Of a stretch of 5,315 bases of DNA, positions 1-5,315 are shown piece by piece. The stretch spans positions 1-5,315 of the forward strand of contig JAGCAV010000042.1 in the NCBI GenBank assembly GCA_017652545.1. Reading direction: 5' to 3'. The notes under the pieces are model-generated. The model was not told the origin of the DNA. It saw only the letters and a program-made list of their open reading frames with translations, and did not search any database. This stretch comes from Lachnospiraceae bacterium (lineage in GTDB: Bacteria; Bacillota_A; Clostridia; Lachnospirales; Lachnospiraceae). Both the position numbers and the translations under genes were made by a program. How positions within the stretch are numbered: position 1 is the stretch's first letter; each line of letters begins with the position of its first letter.

Positions 1-1
1 A

Positions 2-871
2 AGCTTTCATGAGACAAAGGGAACCTTTGTCCGCTGCGACCTGACGAAGGCATCGAAGGAAGAGATCATTTCCTCCCTGGAAGATCAGGGCATTACCGTC
101 AGGGAGCATCCGTATCTGGATTACGCGCTGGAAATCTCGGATTATAACTACCTGAAAGCGGTGGAAGCGTTCCGGAAGGGCTGGATCATGGTCCAGGACA
201 TCAGCTCCATGCTGGTGGCTGAGATCGCTGCCCCGAACTGGGGGGAGAGATGCATTGACGTGTGCGCCGCTCCGGGCGGCAAAGCGCTGCATGTCGCTCA
301 AAAACTGATGGGAAGCGGGTATGTTGAAGCCAGGGATATCTCCGAGCGCAAGGTGGCGCTGATGCAGGAGAATATCGAGCGGAGCGGAGCCATCAACATC
401 CGGGCCGTTGTCCATGACGCCACTGTTCCGGATGAGGAGCTGGTCGGCCAGGCGGATATCGTTCTGGCAGATGTGCCCTGCTCGGGATTCGGCGTGATCG
501 GAAAGAAACAGGATATCAAGTACAAGATGACACAGGCCCGTCAGGAGGAGATCATACGGCTTCAGAAAAAGATCCTTCATGTGGTCCAGTCGTATGTCAA
601 GCCCGGAGGCGTGCTGATCTACAGCACGTGCACCATCGGGGCGGAAGAAAACCAGAAGAACCTGCAATGGTTCCTGAGCTATTTTCCGTTTGTGCTGGAA
701 AGCATTGACGCGTATATCTGTGATGAACTGAAATGCAAGACGAGCGCGGGCGGCTATATACAGCTGCTGCCCGGTGTCCATGACTGTGACGGTTTTTTCA
801 TCGCGCGGCTGCGGCGGCTGCGGGAAGAGAAGACACCCGATCCGGCAGCGGACACAGAGTCTGAAGTGTAG
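2..871 (+). CDS. rsmB: 16S rRNA (cytosine-967 C5)-methyltransferase RsmB, 3' part
   Basis: Cytoplasmic SAM-dependent enzyme that makes m5C967 in 16S rRNA (E. coli numbering). The frame is open to the left edge, so the gene starts upstream. 289 codons are visible; the family is usually about 430-450 aa, so the N-terminal NusB-like RNA-binding domain and part of the linker are missing. In fragment numbering I see the SAM-binding motif DVCAAPGGK (86-94), the acidic motif DISERK (from 112), motif IV DVPCSGFGVIGKK with Cys160, and motif VI YSTCTIGAEEN with the nucleophile Cys210. Both cysteines of the RNA m5C methyltransferase mechanism are therefore present. The GTG at 161 is internal, since homologous sequence continues upstream of it. 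The protein ends in the usual GFFIARL motif plus a charged tail of roughly 15 residues ending TESEV. The stop lies 10 nt before rlmN. In many Firmicutes fmt precedes rsmB, but that lies outside this window. Confidence 0.96.
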   Translation, partial: SFHETKGTFVRCDLTKASKEEIISSLEDQGITVREHPYLDYALEISDYNYLKAVEAFRKGWIMVQDISSMLVAEIAAPNWGERCIDVCAAPGGKALHVAQKLMGSGYVEARDISERKVALMQENIERSGAINIRAVVHDATVPDEELVGQADIVLADVPCSGFGVIGKKQDIKYKMTQARQEEIIRLQKKILHVVQSYVKPGGVLIYSTCTIGAEENQKNLQWFLSYFPFVLESIDAYICDELKCKTSAGGYIQLLPGVHDCDGFFIARLRRLREEKTPDPAADTESEV

Positions 872-881
872 AGTGCCCGGG

Positions 882-1955
882 ATGAAAGAAGACATAAGAT
901 CACTGCCATACACCCAGCTGTCACAGCAGCTGGCACAGATGGGTGAAAAACCGTACCGTGCAGACCAGATCTATCTCTGGCTGCATAAAAAGTGCGCCAT
1001 GTCCGCTGATGAAATGACAAATATACCGGAAACACTGCGCAGCAGGCTCACCGGTCTTTATTTCACGGATGGACCAAAACCGGTTCAGGAACTGGTCTCG
1101 AAAGCAGACGGAACCAGAAAATATCTGTTCGCGCTGCAGGACGGGAATGTGATCGAGAGTGTGTTTATGCGATACCGGCACGGGAACAGCGTATGCATCT
1201 CCTCCCAGGTCGGGTGCGCGATGGGCTGTGCTTTCTGCGCCAGTACGATCGGGGGGCGGATCAGAAACCTGAGCATTGCCGAGATGCTCGGACAGGTATA
1301 CGCGATCACCCGGCTGACCGGAGAGCGGATCTCCAATGTGGTGGTGATGGGAAGCGGTGAACCGCTGGATAACTATGACAGCCTGATCGGGTTCATCCGC
1401 ATGATCACGGATGAACGGGGCCTGAACATTTCCGCGCGGAACGTGACGGTCTCCACATGCGGCCTTGTACCGGCGATGAAACGGCTGGCGGATGAAAAGC
1501 TGGCGATCACACTGGCACTGTCGCTGCATGCGACCAGTCAGGAAAAGCGGGAGAAGCTGATGCCGATCGCCAGGCGCTATCATCTGGATGAGGTGATGGA
1601 TGCCGTCCGGTATTACCACGAAAAGACAGGCCGCAGGGTCACTTTTGAATACTCTCTTGTGGCAGGAGAAAACGACAGCGCATCAGATGCGGCTGCACTG
1701 GCCTCACTGATCAGGGGCCCCGGCGTCCATGTGAACCTGATCCCGGTCAATCCGGTCAGGGAGACGGGATTCTCGGCACCTGACAGAGCGAAGGTGCAGC
1801 GTTTTGCGCAGATCCTGGAGAAGCAGGGAATCAATGCCACTGTCCGCAGGGAGATGGGCAGAGACATCAACGGCGCGTGCGGACAGCTCAGACGGGGGTT
1901 TGAGGAGACGCGCCGGATACAGACAGATAGCAGAGCGAAAGGTTTGGATACATGA
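882..1955 (+). CDS. rlmN: 23S rRNA (adenine-2503 C2) / tRNA (adenine-37 C2) methyltransferase RlmN
   Basis: Radical-SAM enzyme that methylates C2 of A2503 in 23S rRNA and of A37 in some tRNAs, near the peptidyl transferase centre and the anticodon respectively. The 357 aa length is normal for the family. The N-terminal domain (about 1-90) contains the typical GEKPYRADQIYLWLHKK. The [4Fe-4S] cluster motif CAMGCAFC supplies Cys112, Cys116 and Cys119. MGSGEPLDNYD (156-166) is the SAM-binding GEP-type motif. Cys105 (7 residues before the cluster) and Cys333 in GACGQLR match the resolving and methyl-carrying cysteines known from E. coli RlmN (C118, C355), so the protein looks fully active. It is not obviously Cfr, because the neighbourhood is core and the N-terminus is RlmN-like. 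ATG 882 gives the family N-terminus MKEDIRSLP; GTG 873 would add only three residues. No clear Shine-Dalgarno precedes either, which suggests coupling to rsmB termination 10 nt upstream. The 3' end overlaps prpC by 4 nt (ATGA). Confidence 0.98.
   Translation: MKEDIRSLPYTQLSQQLAQMGEKPYRADQIYLWLHKKCAMSADEMTNIPETLRSRLTGLYFTDGPKPVQELVSKADGTRKYLFALQDGNVIESVFMRYRHGNSVCISSQVGCAMGCAFCASTIGGRIRNLSIAEMLGQVYAITRLTGERISNVVVMGSGEPLDNYDSLIGFIRMITDERGLNISARNVTVSTCGLVPAMKRLADEKLAITLALSLHATSQEKREKLMPIARRYHLDEVMDAVRYYHEKTGRRVTFEYSLVAGENDSASDAAALASLIRGPGVHVNLIPVNPVRETGFSAPDRAKVQRFAQILEKQGINATVRREMGRDINGACGQLRRGFEETRRIQTDSRAKGLDT
1938..1942 (+). promoter_or_regulatory. Ribosome binding site of prpC
   Basis: AAAGG lies inside the end of rlmN, 9 nt before the ATG at 1952. 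With the ATGA stop/start overlap it supports translation of prpC by ribosomes finishing rlmN. It is a modest match to the anti-Shine-Dalgarno. Confidence 0.55.
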
Positions 1956-2677
1956 AATCGTATTGTCTGACCGATACAGGCAAAAAACGAAATATGAATC
2001 AGGACTTCGTCTACGCCTCCGAACAGAGGATCGGCGCCATTCCCAACCTGTTCATCGTTGCCGACGGCATGGGTGGACACAATGCAGGGGATCTGGCTTC
2101 GCGCCTTGCTGTGGAGACGATGGTGGATCATATCGGAAGCAGCGGGAATAAGCGGACGCTGATGATTCTTTCCGAAGCGGTCGATGCGGCAAACAGGAGC
2201 GTCTATCTAAGATCCCTGACCGACAAGGCGCTTACGGGTATGGGAACGACGGTCGTAGCCTGCTGCGTGGAGGGTGAGAGCCTGTATGTCGTCAACGTGG
2301 GCGACAGCCGGCTGTACATCATCCGGGATGATATCTATCAGATCACAAGGGATCATTCCCTTGTGGAGGAGATGGTGCAGGCAGGTCAGATCACCGCGGA
2401 AGAGGCGAAGGTCCATCCGGACAGGAACGTGATCACGAGAGCCGTCGGCATGAAAGACCAGTCAAAGCCGGATCTTCTGGATGTGGGGATCAGGCAGGGA
2501 GACCGGATCCTTCTGTGCTCGGACGGATTGAGCAATATGGTCAGTGACAGGCAGATCTATGACATCATAATGGAAAGCGCATCGATTGGGGAGGCGGCCG
2601 TAAAACTGAAGGATACAGCGAATGATAATGGCGGAAGTGACAATATTTCCGTGATACTGATAGAACTGGACGAATGA
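1952..2677 (+). CDS. prpC: PP2C-family Ser/Thr phosphatase, partner of PrkC
   Basis: Cytoplasmic metal-dependent (PPM/PP2C) phosphatase that removes phosphate from Ser/Thr, classically from PrkC itself and PrkC substrates; also called stp. The 241 aa length matches the bacterial single-domain form (about 240-250 aa). Motifs in order: RNMNQD (13-18, with Arg13 as phosphate-contact candidate and Asp18), the metal motif ADGMGGHNAGD (37-47, Asp38/Gly39), GMGTT (96-100), VGDSRLYII (116-124), ITRDHSLVEEMV with the following G-Q-I-T flap region (131-148), RNVITRAVG (158-166), LLCSDGLSNMV with Asp191 (187-197) and GGSDNISVIL with Asp230 and Asn231 (227-236). All canonical metal ligands are present and there is no membrane segment. 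The ATG overlaps the rlmN stop (ATGA), and prkC follows after a 76-nt gap, the usual phosphatase-then-kinase order in Firmicutes. Confidence 0.98.
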   Translation: MKSYCLTDTGKKRNMNQDFVYASEQRIGAIPNLFIVADGMGGHNAGDLASRLAVETMVDHIGSSGNKRTLMILSEAVDAANRSVYLRSLTDKALTGMGTTVVACCVEGESLYVVNVGDSRLYIIRDDIYQITRDHSLVEEMVQAGQITAEEAKVHPDRNVITRAVGMKDQSKPDLLDVGIRQGDRILLCSDGLSNMVSDRQIYDIIMESASIGEAAVKLKDTANDNGGSDNISVILIELDE

Positions 2678-2742
2678 CGGATCATCATTTAAAAAACATC
2701 GCGAAGGGGCATCCCGGCCGGAAAGTGGACAGGTGCCTGAGT

Positions 2743-2746
2743 GGAG
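2743..2746 (+). promoter_or_regulatory. Ribosome binding site of prkC
   Basis: GGAG with 7 nt to the ATG at 2754. It decides the start: the upstream in-frame GTG at 2733 would place this Shine-Dalgarno inside the coding region and has no good site of its own. Confidence 0.75.
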
Positions 2747-2753
2747 TTTGAGT

Positions 2754-5027
2754 ATGCTGAAAGCAGGAACATTTCTTCAAAACAGATATGAGATCATAAG
2801 CCGGATCGGATCAGGCGGGATGGCTGACGTTTACAAGGCCAGAGACCACAAACTGAACCGTTTTGTCGCTGTCAAGGTCTTAAAGGCAGAGTTTCGGGAT
2901 GATTCCGGATTCCTGTCCAAATTCCGGGTCGAAGCGCAGGCTGCCGCCGGACTTGCCCATGCCAACATCGTGAATGTCTATGATGTGGGAGAGGACCGGG
3001 GAACCAGCTTTATCGTGATGGAACTGGTTGAGGGGATCACCCTGAAATCCTATATCGCCAAGAAGGGAAAGCTTTCCATCAGGGAGGCGACCAGTATTGC
3101 GCTGCAGGTCTCGGCAGGACTGGAAGCGGCTCACAACAACGGGATCATTCATCGGGATGTCAAACCGCAGAATATCATCATCTCCATGGACGGCAAGGTC
3201 AAGGTGGCGGATTTCGGTATTGCCAGAGCCGCCAACTCGGATACCATCAATTCGTCCGCGATGGGCAGTGTTCACTACAGCTCGCCCGAGCAGTCCAGAG
3301 GCGGATATTCCGATGCCAGGAGCGACATCTACTCCATGGGCATCACCATGTTTGAGATGCTGACGGGGAGAGTCCCGTATGACGGTGATACGACGGTGGA
3401 AGTGGCACTGAAGCATCTGCAGGAGGAAATGCCCAGTCCCCGGAAGTTCACGCCTGAGATCCCGTTCTCCACGGAACAGATCATCATGAAATGTACGCAG
3501 AAGAGTCCGGACCGCAGATACCAGAATATGGGCGAACTGATCCGGGACCTGCGGGAGTCCCTGGTGGATCCGAACGGAAATTTCGTGGTGATCCCCAAAC
3601 TGGACCGGAAAGCGCAGACAGTGCAGCTCTCCAAAGATGAGCTGGAGCATATCAAAAACAGTTCGCTGCCGTCCTACAACAAAAACATGGACGTCGGCGC
3701 GGCCAGCCAGATCAGGGACAGCGGAAATGTTTCCGGGGAAAAACGGATCTATCCCTACGGCGGAAACTATTACCAGAACAGCGGATATCAGGATCTGCGC
3801 CATAACCAGGGAGAGAGAAAGAACAGCGGGTACAGGCCGGATTCCTATGACAGCCCCTACCGTGACCGTCTCACATTCCCGGCTGAAGAAAAGGATCCGG
3901 AGGACAGAAAGACCGCAAAGAGGGGAAATGACTGGGATGAAGATGACGGTTCCGCAAGAGGTGAGCGGATCGTGACCGTGATCAGCATCGTGGCAGCTGT
4001 CGTGATCGGTCTGGTGATCCTGTTCTTTATCGGCAGGGCACTCGGACTCTTCGGCAGGAGCCGGGTAAATAACCCAGACAATCCCCTGGATCCGAATACC
4101 CAGCAGGGGCAGACCGTTCAGACAGTGACGGTACCCGACCTGCTTGGAAAAACAGAGGAGGAAGCCAAGGCTGCCCTGAATGAACTCACCCTTGGCGCCA
4201 AATACATGGGTGAGAACTCTTCATCGGAGTACGCGAAGGGCCTGGTCATGAATCAGAGCATCGAGGCGGGGGATGCCGTGGAACCCAACACGGTGGTCGG
4301 CTATACATTAAGCTCCGGATCCAGCGCGAATATCACGGTACCTTCGCTGACCAACGTAACGGAACAGGAGGCCACGGATGCGCTGACCGCCATGGGGCTG
4401 CTGGTCGTGGTGGATAATACCCGGTATTCCGATACATTCGAAAGCGGCAGAGTCATCAATACGAACCCGGGTGCCGGGTCGACGCTCAAGGCAGGCGATA
4501 CGGTCACGATCTTTGTCAGCCAGGGCCAGGAGGCGGGTGTGGTGGAAGTTCCCGAAGTGGAAGGCCACTATTCCTCGGAGGCAAGTGATCTTCTGACAAC
4601 GCTGGGTCTGTATGTGTACCTGACAGACACCGTCAGTGATACGGTTGAGAAGGGCGTGGTCATTTCCCAGGATATTCCTGCCGGTTCCACGGTGAGCACC
4701 GGATCTGCCATTACCCTGACAGTCAGTGCGGGCAAAGCGGACCCGGAGGATATCGAGATCCTGAATCCGAACGGAACCTGGATGTGCAATGCCCAGCTGA
4801 ACGCACCGGAAGGGTATAACGGGGAGCCTGTGAGGATCGATCTGGTCCAGGGAGACAGGGCGGTCACCGTTTTTGAGGGCAGCACGACATTTCCGTTTAT
4901 CCTGAATGTGCCGGGACAGCCCGGCTATACGACCGGAACGGTGTATGTATATTCACTGGATCCGCAGACGATGGAAGTGACACGGACCACCATGTATGAC
5001 AACGTGAATTTTGAGATGGTGGGATAA
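2754..5027 (+). CDS. prkC: Membrane Ser/Thr protein kinase with three PASTA domains (PrkC/StkP family)
   Basis: Hanks-type kinase that senses peptidoglycan or lipid II fragments outside and phosphorylates wall, division and translation proteins inside. It has 757 aa from ATG 2754, chosen for its GGAG site and the MLKAGTFLQNRYE N-terminus. Kinase domain about 12-270: Gly loop GSGGMADVY (19-27), Lys41, alpha-C Glu60, HRDVKPQN (133-140, Asp135), DFG (153-155), an activation loop with phospho-acceptor candidates Thr164, Ser167 and Ser168, then GSVHYSSPEQ (171-180). A hydrophilic linker (about 280-400) is rich in Tyr, Asn, Gly and Arg. One membrane helix spans 406-427, giving N-in/C-out topology. 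PASTA repeats lie at about 457-521, 527-591 and 597-660. The last 94 residues (664-757) are a Gly/Thr/Val-rich, probably beta-stranded tail that is not PASTA and carries one Cys (678). There is no signal peptide. It lies downstream of its phosphatase prpC and upstream of rsgA, a reported PrkC substrate in B. subtilis. Confidence 0.98.
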   Translation: MLKAGTFLQNRYEIISRIGSGGMADVYKARDHKLNRFVAVKVLKAEFRDDSGFLSKFRVEAQAAAGLAHANIVNVYDVGEDRGTSFIVMELVEGITLKSYIAKKGKLSIREATSIALQVSAGLEAAHNNGIIHRDVKPQNIIISMDGKVKVADFGIARAANSDTINSSAMGSVHYSSPEQSRGGYSDARSDIYSMGITMFEMLTGRVPYDGDTTVEVALKHLQEEMPSPRKFTPEIPFSTEQIIMKCTQKSPDRRYQNMGELIRDLRESLVDPNGNFVVIPKLDRKAQTVQLSKDELEHIKNSSLPSYNKNMDVGAASQIRDSGNVSGEKRIYPYGGNYYQNSGYQDLRHNQGERKNSGYRPDSYDSPYRDRLTFPAEEKDPEDRKTAKRGNDWDEDDGSARGERIVTVISIVAAVVIGLVILFFIGRALGLFGRSRVNNPDNPLDPNTQQGQTVQTVTVPDLLGKTEEEAKAALNELTLGAKYMGENSSSEYAKGLVMNQSIEAGDAVEPNTVVGYTLSSGSSANITVPSLTNVTEQEATDALTAMGLLVVVDNTRYSDTFESGRVINTNPGAGSTLKAGDTVTIFVSQGQEAGVVEVPEVEGHYSSEASDLLTTLGLYVYLTDTVSDTVEKGVVISQDIPAGSTVSTGSAITLTVSAGKADPEDIEILNPNGTWMCNAQLNAPEGYNGEPVRIDLVQGDRAVTVFEGSTTFPFILNVPGQPGYTTGTVYVYSLDPQTMEVTRTTMYDNVNFEMVG

Positions 5028-5032
5028 TCTCC

Positions 5033-5067
5033 GGGAGTGGAGAGTTGAGAGTGGAGAGTTGAGATTG
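5033..5067 (+). repeat. Heptanucleotide tandem repeat, five units, between prkC and rsgA
   Basis: Five consecutive 7-mers of consensus GAGAGTK. GAGAGTT and GAGAGTG alternate in the middle three, and the outer units are the degenerate GGGAGTG and GAGATTG. Read another way it is a perfect 14-bp direct repeat (5035-5048 and 5049-5062, unit GAGTGGAGAGTTGA). The tract 5033-5069 contains no cytosine on the + strand. It sits 6 nt after the prkC stop and 21 nt before the rsgA start. Function is unknown. It may be a dispersed intergenic repeat or a simple slippage product. Confidence 0.85.
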
Positions 5068-5074
5068 TACTGAC

Positions 5075-5082
5075 AGGAGAGG
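5075..5082 (+). promoter_or_regulatory. Ribosome binding site of rsgA
   Basis: AGGAGAGG, a strong Shine-Dalgarno-like element 6 nt before the TTG at 5089. It supports the unusual start codon. An in-frame TAA at 5083-5085 lies between the site and the start, so no longer N-terminus is possible. Confidence 0.85.
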
Positions 5083-5088
5083 TAAAGT

Positions 5089-5315
5089 TTGCAGGGACGG
5101 ATCATTCGCGGTGTCGGAGGTTTCTATTATGTGCATGTGCCGGACCAGGGCGTTTATGAGTGCCGGGCCCGCGGCATTTTCAGAAAAGAAAAGATAAAAC
5201 CGCTGGTGGGGGACAGTGTACGGATCCATGTGACTGACCCGAAGGATATGGAAGGAAGCCTGGATGAGATCTTCCCAAGGAAGAATCTCCTGATCCGGCC
5301 TGCTTCTGCCAATGT
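5089..5315 (+). CDS. rsgA: Ribosome small subunit-dependent GTPase RsgA (YloQ/YjeQ), 5' part
   Basis: Circularly permuted GTPase that binds the 30S subunit late in assembly and checks the decoding centre. The frame is open to the right edge; 75 codons are visible, covering the N-terminal OB-fold. The GTPase domain and zinc-binding tail of this roughly 290-300 aa family lie beyond the window. Family signatures are QGRIIRGVGGFYYV at the start, YECRARGIFRK, IKPLVGDSV, and IFPRKNLLIRPASAN, the last being the junction that normally continues into V-D-Q. The start is TTG 5089: an in-frame TAA two codons earlier excludes anything longer, the next in-frame ATG (codon 54) would delete most of the OB-fold, and AGGAGAGG is well placed. 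It follows prkC by 61 nt without a terminator, so it is likely co-transcribed. B. subtilis RsgA is a known PrkC phosphorylation target. Confidence 0.95.
   Translation, partial: MQGRIIRGVGGFYYVHVPDQGVYECRARGIFRKEKIKPLVGDSVRIHVTDPKDMEGSLDEIFPRKNLLIRPASAN

Noticed and set aside
161..871. A complete methyltransferase gene starting at GTG 161
   Set aside because: The same frame stays open and family-like to base 2, and a start here would remove RNA-binding sequence. It is the 3' part of a longer rsmB.
774..881. 36-residue N-terminal extension of RlmN
   Set aside because: It would overlap rsmB by almost 100 nt, and its Cys/Gly/Arg-rich translation is out-of-frame rsmB sequence unlike any RlmN N-terminus.
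921..1619. Long antisense ORF opposite rlmN
   Set aside because: Same reasoning: low-complexity His/Arg/Gln-rich translation lying entirely over a clear radical-SAM gene.
2714..2721. CCGGCCGG palindrome in the prpC-prkC gap as an operator
   Set aside because: An isolated 8-bp palindrome in moderately GC-rich DNA is easily expected by chance, and no promoter elements lie next to it.
2733..2753. GTG 2733 as the start of prkC
   Set aside because: It adds seven residues not typical of the family, has no ribosome site of its own, and swallows the well-placed GGAG of ATG 2754.
2880..3803. Long antisense ORF opposite the prkC kinase region
   Set aside because: His/Arg/Asp-rich composition typical of the reverse complement of GC-biased coding sequence, no recognisable domain, no ribosome site. 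It is a shadow of prkC.
5028..5043. Terminator after prkC (TCTCC paired with GGAGA)
   Set aside because: Only five base pairs and no T-run follows, so it is not an intrinsic terminator.
5059..5088. Promoter for rsgA (TTGAGA, 18 nt, TAAAGT)
   Set aside because: The -35-like hexamer is part of the repeat, the -10 matches only 4 of 6 positions, and it would overlap the ribosome site and leave almost no leader.

Overview
The window reads as an ordinary, tightly packed chromosomal core region of a Gram-positive Clostridia, most likely Lachnospiraceae-like. This rests on the gene order, on the kinase sequence (a one-pass PASTA kinase beginning MLKAGTFLQNRYE, with a GSVHYSSPEQ activation-segment end), and on the RlmN and RsgA N-termini, all of which resemble proteins remembered from that group. 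Base composition is moderately GC-rich with many G/C third positions, and no gene looks compositionally foreign. The assignment is inference from recall, not a database result.

Layout, all on the + strand: rsmB (3' part, 2-871), rlmN (882-1955), prpC/stp (1952-2677), prkC (2754-5027) and rsgA (5' part, 5089-5315). Spacing is 10 nt, a 4-nt ATGA overlap, 76 nt and 61 nt. No intrinsic terminator or convincing promoter is visible in any gap, so the set is probably transcribed as one unit that started upstream of the window and continues past it. No stretch over 300 bases lacks a gene.

The genes fall into two themes. RsmB (16S rRNA m5C967 methyltransferase), RlmN (m2A2503 in 23S rRNA, m2A37 in some tRNAs) and RsgA (GTPase for late 30S maturation) act on ribosome assembly and rRNA modification. 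PrpC and PrkC are the cognate Ser/Thr phosphatase and membrane kinase; PrkC senses peptidoglycan-related signals through extracellular PASTA domains. In Firmicutes this pair is commonly embedded among these ribosome genes, and RsgA is a reported PrkC substrate in B. subtilis, so the grouping plausibly links wall sensing to ribosome assembly.

No new system was found. The points worth a second look are small: a C-free heptanucleotide repeat with Shine-Dalgarno-like cores just before rsgA, a forced TTG start for rsgA, a 25-codon ORF exactly filling the prpC-prkC gap, a tyrosine-rich juxtamembrane linker in PrkC, and a non-PASTA beta-rich tail at the end of PrkC.
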